From Daphnia pulex (Eukaryota > Arthropoda > Branchiopoda > Diplostraca > Daphniidae), in NCBI RefSeq assembly GCF_021134715.1, contig NC_060026.1:2976001-3040000 (forward strand): 64,000 bases of DNA, read 5' to 3'. The notes under the pieces are model-generated. The model was not told the origin of the DNA. It searched no databases and was given only the letters and a program-made list of their open reading frames with translations. Shown piece after piece: positions 1-10,569 of the stretch (positions within the stretch are counted from its first letter, which is position 1; every line of letters begins with the position of its first letter). The translations under genes were made by a program, and so were the position numbers.

Positions 1-1326
1 ATTGGTAATTTGATCTCGAACGCTGGCATCCCACAATTTACTTTGGCTCAATCCTACAAGTTCACAGTTACCTACCGTGGAACTGGACGCTTTGATTCGG
101 GTTTGTGCGAGTATCATTCGAGGATCTCTGACTTCAACACTGGTGACAAACCCAGGTGATTGTGATAAACTTGACGCGCTCCTAGTTTCTTTGTCGAATA
201 ACGACGATACAACTGAATGTGCAAAGGGCCCTCTTAATCTGAACCGATTTAGCTTTCCTTTGTTTAAGGTAATCTTGACTCCAGGAGGCTTGCATAATAA
301 GTCGGAATCGGATTCGAAAATAGAATTCAGCTCACACAGAAACTGTTGGTAGAAAGCTGGATGGCTCCATATCCACAAGGTTCGCATATCCGGATTCCCT
401 GTATTGCACCACAAAAACGTAACCAAGCCGATGGGGCCGCTCGAAAACTGATTTCGCTTGAAAATGATCACTCTTCCTTCACGAGTGCCATTAAGGAAAG
501 TAGACGCACCAAACGTTGGGCCAGTTTTAGGATCACAGAGAGAGATAAGGCCTCGAACGATCTCATCCTGTGGACCTTGAATTTCAACGCAACACAAGTA
601 CGATATGTCCTTTGAACAAAAAGAGGCAATTAATAATTACGTAAATCATTAATATTTTGAATTGATACCATTAGCAGGCAATGTTGAGCTACTGAACGGT
701 AGCAGAATCTGTGACTGCGAGCGCAAGATCTTTCAGGAAGACGATGTCCCCACTTGATTACCATGTGAAACCTAAATGGTAAAAAGTAGTAACATGTCCT
801 TAACATAACCTACAAATGGAAACAAACCTTTTGGCATGCCACAGGTGTGTTTCTAGCCAAGAGACTTTACTAGATCGCTTTTTATACTCTTCCAGCAATC
901 TGCTTGGTCTGCGTCTATATTTCCTTCTAGGCCTCTTAGGCTGGGTTGCTGGACCACTCTTTGCCATCTAAATCCACATAAATATAGAGTTTATTCAGTG
1001 TGGAGCTATACTTTTATAAGCAGACTTACTTGGGCCTTGTGGGCTTCCCTTAAGGTTCTTGGCATTCTGTTTGGGTTATGGCTCATTGCTCTTCTTCGCA
1101 TATGACATGGCAGTTTTTGAAAAAGTAATTTGGTGCATTGTGGATTTTCTTAAGGCAAACAACATGTTAGCAAATGTTGATAGGACAACTCTTTTTTTGG
1201 GGAGGGGGGAAACTCACCTATCATTTTTGTGAGAGCAACAATTTCCTGGGCTCTAACAGAAGAAAATCGAACGACTGATAAATCAGAAGGAACATTTTGC
1301 GTCATTTTGTTTCTTTCGTCAGTCAT
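1..1326 (-). CDS. POP1: POP1, RNase P/MRP protein subunit (5' part; runs off left edge)
   Basis: POP1 is the large protein subunit of nuclear RNase P and RNase MRP, which process pre-tRNA and pre-rRNA. Five exons on the minus strand join in frame: 1218-1326, 1030-1148, 828-967, 669-771 and 1-609, giving the first 360 residues. All introns are GT-AG and about 55-70 bp. Family signatures are visible: a basic block MRRRAMSHNPNRMPRTLRE, the motif LETHLWHAKRFHM, and CLLMDISYLCCVEIQGP, followed by TLWIWSHPAFYQQ and FRLRGPFAHSV. The start codon at 1326 is followed by MTDERNKMTQ. The exon is still open at position 1, so the rest of the gene lies outside the window. The mirrored copy in the right arm is cut off within exon 5, so this copy is the ancestral one. 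Identification rests on remembered POP1 motifs and is strong. Confidence 0.9.
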
Positions 1327-2583
1327 CTTACAAAAGGTGATTTTTACTTTTCTAGTAAGCAACGGTGATTAATTCAAATAAAGTTTGAAATTTTGAACAT
1401 CAACATCACATGCTCTAACTCACGTGTCAACTAACTTGTTGTCGTTTTCGTCTGCTGTGGTAATCGGTCAATCTCGTAATCTCGTTGCCAAACTTTCCAT
1501 TACAATTCTACGCAGATTCAATCTTCAATTTTTTTCTATTTTTCAAATGCTATTATTACCAATTTACCAGAACCACAGAACTACTGACTTACTCTGTTGT
1601 TTTATTTGAAGTGATCACGATATGGGTTAGAGCGGCGTTTTCATTTTCATATTCACTTTTTTAGTAGTTATCACATTCACATCACACATAACACAGTAAA
1701 TCACCTTCCGGGGCTTCAATAAAGAGTAATGGAAATTTTTGAATCAATAAATGTGCCGTCCGAAGACGGGAGTTCGGAATCCATTGAGAAGTAGAGTCTT
1801 TTCAGACCGCTGACCTCAGAGAAATCAGAACTGAATCATTTACTCTCAGATCAAGTACTAAATGAAACAATTTGTTGTAAAGGTTAAATCTCTCTTACAT
1901 AATTTGTTTTCCATTTGTGTTAAAGCGGGAAGAGAATTCCGTTCCGCTTCTACATATTAAGTTTTGGGAGGTCGCTGGTCGCACCGTCTAGAAAGAAGAT
2001 TTTCCAACTGTTGGCCAACAGGTGGCTTGTTTTGTTTACTAGGTCGTCTGCATATATAGATTTTGATTGTTGTCTATGTTCTTGTTTCTCATTTTTTTTT
2101 TTGGGGGGGGGAGGATTATTGATTATTAAAACAAATAATTAGGGATTTGGAATGTGGTTGTGAATTTAAATGAAGTGTTAGGATTGAAAGATAAGTGCTG
2201 AGGACCGCAAGGATAAACCGACTGCCTGATTTTGTTTGCAAACCAGGTTGGTTCAAAGTTTTCAGTTTCCCATGATACTAATTTGTAGTCTAATCTGTTT
2301 ACATGGTTTGGGCTTTACTTATTTGGGTGCAGTTCTAAAATAGGGCATGATTCAATATCTTTCCTTGTTTACCAAAATTTAGAAGTTTTCCATTGCACAT
2401 TGAAACCATCGAAAAGGTTATGCTTGTGAAATTCTGGCATTTAGAAAGAAACCGTGGTTAGTGATGAGTAGAGTATTCTTTATTTTAGGCCATTCACATC
2501 AATGTGTGACGGTAAGAAAGATTTACAAGAATATAGTAATGAAAACAATGGTTGATTGGTAATCTTCTTCTTTAGTAAATGGT
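1327..2583. other. Spacer between POP1 and H3
   Basis: No coding exon or RNA gene recognised. It holds the POP1 upstream region, a short T-then-G homopolymer run near 2090-2113, and the downstream purine-rich flank of the H3 stem-loop. A mirrored copy lies at 33198-34455. Confidence 0.6.
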
Positions 2584-2599
2584 GGCCCTGAAAAGGGCC
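2584..2599 (-). terminator. Histone 3' stem-loop of H3 (left arm)
   Basis: GGCCCTTTTCAGGGCC on the minus strand, 33 bp after the H3 stop codon: a 6 bp stem and a TTTC loop, the classic replication-dependent histone mRNA end bound by SLBP. It is followed by ACCA and a purine-rich AAAGAAGAAGA stretch matching the histone downstream element that pairs with U7 snRNA. Confidence 0.93.
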
Positions 2600-2632
2600 G
2601 ATTGGTAAGTCAAAAGGGATTTTAAAAGTCGC

Positions 2633-3654
<1,022 letters not shown>

Positions 3655-3697
3655 ATTTGATTCTGATTTATTATTTAAACTCCGACTCAATCCAATC

Positions 3698-3713
3698 GGC
3701 CCTTTTCAGGGCC
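3698..3713 (+). terminator. Histone 3' stem-loop of H4 (left arm)
   Basis: GGCCCTTTTCAGGGCC, 44 bp after the H4 stop, followed by ACCA and purine-rich AAAGAAAAAGA. Standard SLBP/U7-type histone mRNA end. Confidence 0.92.
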
Positions 3714-4489
3714 ACCATTTACTTAAAGAAAAAGATTTCTTAACCACTTTAACCATATTCTTGTCGACTTTTATTAACAAGAATAACAAAAACAATCCGA
3801 TTTTATACAGGCTTTGGAGAAGTACGTACTATCTTTTAAATATGTGTTCGTGCATCATAAAAAATATTTTTCTAGATATTACTGTATGTTCGTATGATAG
3901 ATATTTCACTGTTTTCAGCCAAATAACATGAATCGGAAAATATCCAGATGTTTTCTCAGATTTTACGGAGTGCAATTTTTAAATGTTTCCTACTTATATT
4001 TTCGTCAATTTCTGGAGTTGTTCTTAGCTACTGAAAAATTGTTTCGTCTCAATCGGTCGATCTTCATCTGAAACACCATTTGAATGAAATGAAAACGCTG
4101 TGGCATAGATCAAAACTATTTAGAAATGTTGATTTTCAAATCTTTCTTTCAACATCTACTTTTAAATGAATTAAAAACTGAATCCGTATTTAACAACAAA
4201 TTTCGATTTGCTTAGTATGTAAAAGTTACGCTATCGTTACGGGTAGACCAATTTCGTGATCCATTTTTCTCTCTATTCAACGCATTGTGCCGAATCTGCC
4301 AAACTTGAAATGCAACAAAAGAGCGTGTAGACACTGTGTAGAATATTACACTGGTGAAAGGTATACGAAAAGCTCTAGATACTAAGCATTTCATAACGTT
4401 TCGTCATACAAATTGGGTTGAGTTTAGAACTCGATTGGACAATAAATGCCAAAAGCAGTTAATTGTTTTCATTTCTTTAAACGTTTGGT
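3714..4489. other. Spacer between the H4 and H2B 3' ends, left arm
   Basis: AT-rich convergent intergenic sequence with no supported gene or RNA. A mirrored copy lies at 31293-32068. Confidence 0.6.
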
Positions 4490-4505
4490 GGCCCTGAAAA
4501 GGGCC
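4490..4505 (-). terminator. Histone 3' stem-loop of H2B (left arm)
   Basis: GGCCCTTTTCAGGGCC on the minus strand, 36 bp after the H2B stop at 4542, with a following purine-rich AAAGAAATGAAAA. This is the intact arrangement. In the right arm the same stem-loop is separated from H2B by a retroelement. Confidence 0.92.
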
Positions 4506-4541
4506 GTTTGGTTTGTAGGTAGAGAGACCAAGAGGATCAAT

Positions 4542-4913
4542 CTACTTGGTGCTGGTGTACTTGGTGACTGCCTTGGTGCCTTCAGACACGGCGTGCTTGG
4601 CCAACTCACCGGGCAAGAGCAGACGGACGGCCGTCTGGATTTCCCGGCTAGTGATGGTCGACCGCTTGTTGTAGTGGGCAAGACGGGACGACTCTCCAGC
4701 GATGCGCTCGAAAATGTCGTTGACGAAGCTGTTCATGATGGTCATGGCTTTGGAGGAGATGCCAGTGTCGGGATGGACCTGCTTCAAGACTTTGTAGATG
4801 TAAATGGCGTAGCTCTCCTTCCTCTTGCGCTTCTTCTTCTTGTCTCCTTTGGCGATGTTCTTCTGGGCCTTGCCGGCCTTCTTCGCAGCTTTTCCGCTAA
4901 CCTTGGGGGGCAT
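4542..4913 (-). CDS. H2B: Histone H2B, left arm
   Basis: Complete 123-codon H2B, intronless, with a lysine-rich tail ([12 protein letters not shown]), the histone fold from [19 protein letters not shown], and the C-terminus [12 protein letters not shown] carrying the ubiquitylated lysine. It forms the H2A-H2B dimer. It is divergent with H2A over 392 bp and keeps its own 3' stem-loop close by. The protein is identical to that of the right-arm copy at 27910-28281. Confidence 0.98.
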   Translation of the reverse strand: MPPKVSGKAAKKAGKAQKNIAKGDKKKKRKRKESYAIYIYKVLKQVHPDTGISSKAMTIMNSFVNDIFERIAGESSRLAHYNKRSTITSREIQTAVRLLLPGELAKHAVSEGTKAVTKYTSTK

Positions 4914-5305
4914 TCTGAGACTTGGGGTAAACTGAGATTACTAGGCAAATACCAGTGACGGTTGTTAGACTGTCGAAGGTATTTATTTCAAATCTTGTTC
5001 ACCCTCTTTACCTGACAGAAGCCAATTCTTTCGACCCGAGGACCAATCGGGTAGCCCCAGTTTGACAGATGTTCCAATTGTTCCGTGTTCCAGCGCAGAA
5101 GGAGGAGGAGCTTCTGGTAGTAAACACAATCTTCCTTGTGTTACAGGAAATAATGGCGGGAATATGTTTTACAGCTGCCCTTCCGATTGGTTTAAAATGA
5201 TCTCACTCCGATCCTGGTGAGTATATAACCCTCAACATCTTTTTCAAACTTTACCATTTCGTTCCTTGATTTTAGGAACCGCGTTCACTAACTCTACACC
5301 TTAAC
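4914..5305. promoter_or_regulatory. Divergent H2B/H2A promoter, left arm
   Basis: The 392 bp between the start codons holds a TATA box for H2A (TATATAA, 5222-5228, about 80 bp from the ATG) and an AT-rich TATA-like GAAATAAATAC on the minus strand near 4979-4989 for H2B. CCAAT boxes occur in both orientations, for example ACCAATCGGG near 5041 and GATTGGTTT near 5185. Confidence 0.8.
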
Positions 5306-5686
5306 ATGTCTGGCCGTGGCAAAGGAGGCAAAGTCAAGGGAAAGTCAAAGACCCGTTCCAGCAGGGCCGGACTTCAATTCCCCGTCGGTCGTATCCACCG
5401 AATGCTCCGCAAGGGATCGTACGCTGAGCGCGTCGGTGCCGGTGCTCCCGTCTACTTGGCTGCCGTCATGGAGTACTTGGCCGCTGAGGTCCTCGAGTTG
5501 GCCGGTAACGCCGCCCGTGACAACAAGAAGACCCGCATCATCCCTCGTCACTTGCAATTGGCCATCCGCAACGACGAAGAGTTAAACAAACTTCTCTCCG
5601 GTGTCACCATCGCTCAGGGTGGTGTCTTGCCCAACATCCAGGCCGTTCTCTTGCCCAAGAAGACCGACAAACCCGCCAAGGCTTAA
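5306..5686 (+). CDS. H2A: Histone H2A, left arm
   Basis: Complete 126-codon canonical H2A, intronless: start [20 protein letters not shown], acidic-patch region [18 protein letters not shown], tail KKTDKPAKA. It lacks the SQ(E/D)Y end of H2A.X and the H2A.Z signature, so it is the replication-dependent form. Divergent partner is H2B; it ends at the stem-loop 5710-5725. A mirrored copy lies at 27136-27516. No H1 gene is seen in either arm. Confidence 0.98.
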   Translation: MSGRGKGGKVKGKSKTRSSRAGLQFPVGRIHRMLRKGSYAERVGAGAPVYLAAVMEYLAAEVLELAGNAARDNKKTRIIPRHLQLAIRNDEELNKLLSGVTIAQGGVLPNIQAVLLPKKTDKPAKA

Positions 5687-5709
5687 ACTTCTCCCGTCCT
5701 TAAATAAAC

Positions 5710-5725
5710 GGCCCTTTTCAGGGCC
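5710..5725 (+). terminator. Histone 3' stem-loop of H2A (left arm)
   Basis: GGCCCTTTTCAGGGCC, 24 bp after the H2A stop, followed by ACCA and a GAAAAAAAGAA purine stretch. Confidence 0.92.
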
Positions 5726-6789
5726 ACCAATTTATTTTTGAAAAAAAGAATTTGCTTAGTGCTACATTTCGTACATTTCAATCTGGTTTTTGCAATTATT
5801 ACTTGCGCAAATTTTCTGATTTATCGCAAGGTGGCACTCTTGAATTGTTTTAATTCAACTTAATTCGTCTGCTGGTATTTTGTTTGTCCAACTGTGAGAG
5901 AAAAACATTTCTCATGATATTTCGATGAAATGGATGTATTTTACATGTTATTTTCGTATAAATTCATTTGTATCTTTTCTGTTCTTTTTAGTTAACTCTT
6001 CTCTTTTTTTCTGATCCACCTTGTTCAAATTCATGCAACCTTGCCCACTCCCCCTCAATTTCAGTCCAAAATATTCAAAATGGTCGCCGCCTGGATTGCT
6101 GGTGCTGATGGAATGGAATTCTTATCTCAGTGATTTCGTAATTGTTATATTTTTCTTGGATTGTTCTATGATAGCACTATTAGAGTATCTGTCTGTCTGG
6201 TATTTCATTTTTACCATAACACTTTGCGACCAACTTGAAAAAGAACTTGGATGGCTGTAAAGTGTAAAGAAGAGTTTACTTCATATGTATTTTTGGTCAA
6301 TATTTTTTGGTCTTTATTCTTAAGGTTGGGTTAGTTAAACTTTAAATGGTTTAATAGATTACACACTATTTATATTCTCATTTCATTCTTGACTCAATAT
6401 CTTCAGGTAATATCTTCAACTTAAGGTTTCGTGTGTCATGGGTGCTTGTGACAATAGAGATGAAATTGTCCATTTCAAGCCGTGTCTTACAAAACTAAGG
6501 AAATTCTATTTGCAAGGTAGTTATTTTGATTAACATTTATTTTTATTACTGTGTGTGATATTTAAGATGGTACTAATGCATAATTAAGTAGAAAACCTTT
6601 CTGACAAAACATGGTTTTCCAGTCGTTGCTGGATGGATTGTGTTGAGGTTAGTTCCCATGTCTAAAGACCAATCCTAGCCTACACCTCACCAAGAGGATT
6701 CTTTCGACATATGTGTGTTGATCCTTTGTATGCAGAGGTACTGTATATTTTCAACATGTTCCAACTGATGCAGTGTTTATTAATTATTT
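5726..6789. other. Spacer after the histone quartet, left arm
   Basis: AT-rich sequence with no supported gene. A 79-codon open frame near 6021-6260 has no recognisable family feature. A mirrored copy lies near 26033-27096 with a few substitutions. Confidence 0.5.
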
Positions 6790-7830
6790 TTCAATTACCA
6801 TTGTAGAGTTCAACCTACAGACGGGCCGGCAAGTTTGCATGTCCTTCACGCTTGAAGGTCGCGGGAAACATAACGAGTATTACTGTCAATGCGGTGTTGT
6901 AGAGTTTGGGTGAGAATTAATTGGAAGTGTTGCATCATTATCAAGCAGGTACAATAGCCGCAAGGCTCAGCCATTTGGTATTTATTTTGATATTGGTTTT
7001 TGTAGACCCATCCCCAGCAACGTCAACCTAAAGAAGGAAAGGCTAGTTTTCATTTCCTTCACGCTCGAAGGTCACGGAGGAGAGGTTGGGTGAGGACGAA
7101 ACGTGTTACATCATTATCAAGTAGGTACAATAGCCGTAAGGCTTAAGAGAGGGGTCAGGGTGAGAAAAAGTCGTATAAAAGGAGAGAGAAAAGATCTAAG
7201 AAATCAGTTTGGGCAGCATCTCCGACACGGCAACAACTGCTGTGCACTATTTGTCACTAAATCGCAATCATGAGTAAATATTCTGTTACTTGTGTTTTTG
7301 TATTAATTTCTATTGTTTTTTGTCAGTTATTATTGCATATTAATGTTCAAATTATTTATTGTCTAGTCAATTATGGCGTTGTGCTGCTGTTGGTTGTTGT
7401 CCTCAAATACTACACCACCAAGACTACAATTTATGCTGCCCGAGCTGCATCACCAAAGAGCCCTAGTACTACATCGTGATTCCATTTTTTTAAGCAAAAT
7501 CCATTTGGTATTAATTTTGATATTGTTTGTTGCAGACCCATCCCCAGCAACGTCAACCTGCAGAAGGAAAGGCCAGTTTGAATGTCGTTCACTTCGAAGG
7601 TCACGGAGATCATTACGTAAAACTGTCAATGCGGTGGTGAAGAGGTTGGGTGAGAACGGGAAGTGTTTGCTTCATTTTCAAGCAGGTAAAATAGCCGCAA
7701 GGCTTAAAAGAGGGGTCAGGGTGAGAAAAAGTAGTATAAAACGAGAGAGAAAAGGCCAAAAAAATCAATTGAGTGAGCCTCTCTGACACGGCAACAACTG
7801 CTGTACACTATTTGTCACCAACTGCATTCT
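6790..7830 (+). repeat. Three degenerate tandem copies of a promoter/exon cassette
   Basis: Three related blocks start near 6810, 7020 and 7545. Shared landmarks are ACGTCAACCT (second and third blocks; the first has TTCAACCTAC), a GGTTGGGTGAGAAC-like string and TACAATAGCCGCAAGGCT. The last two blocks also share TAAGAGAGGGGTCAGGGTG, a TATA box (7174-7180 and 7735-7741) and GACACGGCAACAACTGCTGT. They look like duplicated 5' regions of the repeat-protein genes that follow. Mirrored at about 24990-26030. Confidence 0.7.
7174..7479 (+). pseudogene. Short, degenerate secreted repeat-protein gene, left arm
   Basis: A TATA box (7174) precedes an open frame from 7270 to 7479. The second half encodes a hydrophobic stretch VNYGVVLLLVVV followed by LKYYTTKTTIYAARAAS, a remnant of the YYTTKA-type repeat found in the longer neighbour. 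An acceptor-like TTTATTGTCTAG lies before the hydrophobic part, so the first codons may be intron. With only one repeat unit left it is probably a decayed paralogue. Mirrored at 25343-25552. Function unknown; the family resembles extracellular structural proteins of Daphnia. Confidence 0.5.
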
Positions 7831-8508
7831 CCAACGTAATACCAGTTCGCAACCAACTGGTAAATTTTATTTAATTTTTACATAGATTTTTGTATCAGTT
7901 TTCACTTTATTTTTTTTTTTGTTTGTTAATATGTCGGTTATTATTGAAAATTAATGTTCAAATTATGTACCGTCTAGTTAACTATGGCGTCGTGCTGCTG
8001 TTGGTTGTTGTATCGTTGGTTGTTGTATCCTTGATGGTTGGGTCGACCACTGGTGTACCGATGTTTCGTGGGTATGGTATACCAAACCGCAACGCCGCCG
8101 TCTTACTACACAACAACAACGTGCGCAACAACCGGATACTACACTACCAAGGCCGCTGAGTATTACACCACAGCTTATGATGTCCCGAACTACTACACCG
8201 AAGCCTTAAAGTATAATTCTGCCTCGAGTTACACCACCAAGGCAGCGGAGTACTACACCACCAAGGCAGCGGAGTACTACACCACCAAGGCAGCGGAGTA
8301 CTACACCACCAAGGCAGCGGAGTACTACACCACCAAGGCAGCGGAGTACTACACCACCAAGGCAGCGGAGTACTACACCACCATGTATGCTGCCCTTTTT
8401 TTAGACCGAGGCTCCCAAGTACTACTCCGTTCCCAGCTACAATACCGAGGCTCCAGCTTATTACACCACCAAATCGGTTAAATATTACACAGAAACGCCC
8501 AAGTACTA
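7735..8508 (+). pseudogene. Tyrosine/threonine-repeat secreted protein gene, frame-disrupted, left arm
   Basis: A TATA box at 7735 and a donor-like CTGGTAAAT near 7858 precede an intron ending TCTAG near 7978. Then comes a signal-peptide-like stretch (VVLLLVVVSLVVVSLMVGSTTG). The repeat region that follows (YYTTKAAEYYTT, YYTEALKY, then six YYTTKAAE units) is in a different frame from the signal peptide, with the change near 8075-8090. The final part (TEAPKYYSVPSYNTEAPAYY to the stop near 8508) is in another frame again, with a run of T at 8394-8401 at the break. Both shifts are also in the right-arm copy, so they predate the duplication. It belongs to a Daphnia-like family of low-complexity extracellular proteins. 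It is probably a pseudogene, unless unrecognised splicing restores the frame. Confidence 0.6.
8230..8381 (+). repeat. 24 bp coding minisatellite, 6 units (left arm)
   Basis: Six near-perfect copies of a 24 bp unit (ACCACCAAGGCAGCGGAG plus TACTAC) encoding YYTTKAAE. The mirrored right-arm array (about 14309-14410) has four units, one of them a variant (KVAE). This accounts for the 51 bp length difference between the arms. Confidence 0.9.
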
Positions 8509-8921
8509 GTATTTTGTCAACTTTGCGTCAGTTGTCTATTGGTGTTGGATTTCTTCAAGACCGGTATGCTGAATTGTGAATTGTCTGTTTTATATTTTAG
8601 AGGTGACTACTGCCTTATTCATACGGACATGTTCTTGTGGTTCGAATATGATATTTCAAGGGTTAGTTACGAAAGACACTTGTAACTGTAGATTTTATCA
8701 AATCTTATAAGTAATGGGGAAGTGGCTGACCTTTGTAAAAATGAAAGACTTTGAAGTTGTGAAAAATATATTGATACAATTCATAAACAAAACTTGGTAT
8801 AAATTAGAAACAATGAACATAAAACTTATTAACAGAATTGTGTTATATTGTCCCACCTCCTCCCACAATTCCTCCACATTTTACAGTCACATACAAACAT
8901 ACACATATACATACACTTAAG
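8509..8921. other. Spacer with a small CA/TA-rich microsatellite
   Basis: No gene seen. A CATACA/CACATATAC-type tract lies at about 8887-8917. Mirrored at about 13770-14182. Confidence 0.5.
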
Positions 8922-8925
8922 TTAA

Positions 8926-9193
8926 CCCATTGGCTGCCACGCCATACAACCTGTAGGTTGCTCTCTACTAATCTACGCGCCACGTCTGAAGGATCCATGA
9001 CCAAGTGGGACTTGCCATTGCTGACAAGTCCGTGCTGAAAAGGGGGAACTATGGTGCATTGCCTGAAACAGGCGCCTTGCGGCAAATTTTGGGCTTGGCG
9101 ACTCTCCGACCCCGCGGCTTGTAAACCACGAGACCGAACAGCGCGGCCCGTGCTAAGGAGCTAGGGGAAAACAAAGGCGTGGCAGACAACGGG
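8926..9193. mobile_element. piggyBac-type MITE, left arm
   Basis: A 268 bp element flanked on both sides by TTAA (8922-8925 and 9194-9197), the piggyBac target-site duplication. Its ends are imperfect terminal inverted repeats beginning CCCATTGGCTGCCACGCC and, on the other strand, CCCGTTGTCTGCCACGCC (2 mismatches in 18). The interior has no transposase, only antisense filler frames, so it is non-autonomous. The same insertion sits at the mirrored place in the right arm. Confidence 0.85.
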
Positions 9194-9472
9194 TTAACTA
9201 ACACTAAAACAAACATATTACCAACAACAAATGATGATCCACGCTGACATTTTGGAGGTACCGGCGACGTTTGAGTGTCCATCTTCTCGACGTTTCCTCT
9301 CATTACCTGAATAAAGAGAAAACAATTCTTATTAAGTGACATGCCAATTAAAGTAACGTAATAGTCACATAATACATATAGGTTCATTGTTCTGGTTTTT
9401 TTGCTCAAAACTTTAAAGGCGCGCTTTAAATTGCTTAAAATCTACCTAATAATATTGAGAACTGTTCACAGA

Positions 9473-9853
9473 ACAAAGCTCACATGCTAGTCTTCAAAAA
9501 AAATTCCGGAAGTAGACCGGAAGTAACCACAGCGCCTCAACCATTGAGCTGTCGTGAAATTAAACCACATATTCGTGATCTCCATGAAATTTGGGGTCGA
9601 TTAGATGTGATTTAAACGAAATCCAAAATTTGGCCAAAATCGAGAATTTTCCTGAGTTCAGGAAAATTTTCGAAACCGGAAGTACGCGTACGTAAAAAAC
9701 ATAACATGAACTTTACCACAAATTTGACGAGGATCACGAATATGTGGTTTTTTTGCTCCTCGAATGAATAGTTTCTGAACTACTGACTAAAATGAGCAAA
9801 CCGGAAGTAGAAAAAAAGAGCAAATTATCGAAAATTTTACAAGTGAGCTTTGT
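9473..9853. mobile_element. Fold-back MITE-like element rich in CCGGAAGT, left arm
   Basis: The ends are inverted repeats ACAAAGCTCACATG and ACAAAGCTCACTTG (one mismatch in 14). A second inverted pair lies inside: ACCACATATTCGTGATC at about 9575 and its complement near 9733. Four copies of CCGGAAGT are spread through it. No coding capacity. Family not recognised and target-site duplication not clear. The right-arm copy (12832-13218) differs by a 6 bp indel. Confidence 0.6.
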
Positions 9854-10017
9854 TGCAGGAATAGTAATCGTCAGTTATTTCTAAATATTTCAACAAAATA
9901 ACTGCCAATAAATGTTTAAATAGACGTGCAAAGTAACAGAAACTGACTGTTATGACAGCTGCAAATTATCAAAAAGCCATCTAGCGTTAGAAAAAAGAAA
10001 CGTCCAAGTAAAACTTG

Positions 10018-10062
10018 GACGTTGGCGCGTTGGCGCGTTGGCGCAACGTTTGCGCTACGTTG
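10018..10062 (+). repeat. GC-rich TTGGCGCG short tandem repeat found only in the left arm
   Basis: Three tandem GTTGGCGC units plus a small inverted repeat (TTGGCGCAACG, TTTGCGC) add about 40 bp. The right arm at about 12662-12675 has a single CGCGCCAACG followed directly by AAGTTTTACTTGG. This is one of the few sizeable differences between the outer arms. Confidence 0.75.
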
Positions 10063-10137
10063 GCGCGTAAGAAGGGCCTGATTTTGAAAACTATTACACA
10101 GACAGAGTCTAACGCAACTAGACTATTAGTAGATAAC

Positions 10138-10404
10138 CTACGAAAATAAGTCAATTGTTGGGTACCTGGGCATAATCCCGTGGTGAGTGACTGCAGGTGC
10201 GTAACAGCGGACGGAAGCGATCACTGAAGTGGTCCAGAAACTCGCCAGTGAAGTAAAACAAATTGTGTTAAGAAGCAGTGAAGCTAGATGAGCGTGCGTC
10301 GGAAGATAAGGATGGAGAAGAACGTTGATGGAAGTCCCTCTTCCGTCATGGACAAAGGTCAGCATTGGCACAAGAATCTCCGTGCCAGGACCACACGATT
10401 CCAT
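10138..10404 (-). other. Conserved 88-codon open frame, coding status doubtful
   Basis: An intact frame (MESCGPGTEILVPMLTF...) is present in both arms (mirror 12322-12588). Conservation reflects the near identity of the arms rather than selection. No signal peptide, domain or repeat is evident. It is preceded on its strand by a pyrimidine-rich acceptor-like TTTATTTTACAG, so it could be part of a spliced transcript. I do not recognise it. Confidence 0.2.
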
Positions 10405-10569
10405 AAAGAAACTGTGTGCTCTGTAAAATAAAATGTTTTACATTAATAAAAATACAACAAAGAATAAAGCATATCAATCTTTACCTTTTCTAAGAAGCAC
10501 ACTTCAATTTTATGATGAAAAAACCGTAAAAATGGAAATCACAGGAACAAACAGTCTTACTCCTCATGT

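Noticed and set aside
1-159. Plus-strand open stretch reading IGNLISNAGIPQFTLAQSYK
   Set aside because: The opposite strand of the same bases continues POP1 exon 5 with clear family motifs, so the plus frame is antisense.
7270-7330. Start codon of the short repeat gene with a hydrophobic MSKYSVTCVFVLISIVF leader
   Set aside because: An acceptor-like site lies between it and the repeat part, so the leader could be intron; kept only as a doubtful pseudogene boundary.
8230-8381. Regular 24 bp array as a CRISPR-like repeat
   Set aside because: No spacers between units, eukaryotic context, and the units translate to YYTTKAAE.
9049-9408. 119-codon frame overlapping the piggyBac MITE, mirrored at 13283-13642
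   Set aside because: Crosses the MITE end and TTAA site and has no domain; present in both arms only because the arms are copies.
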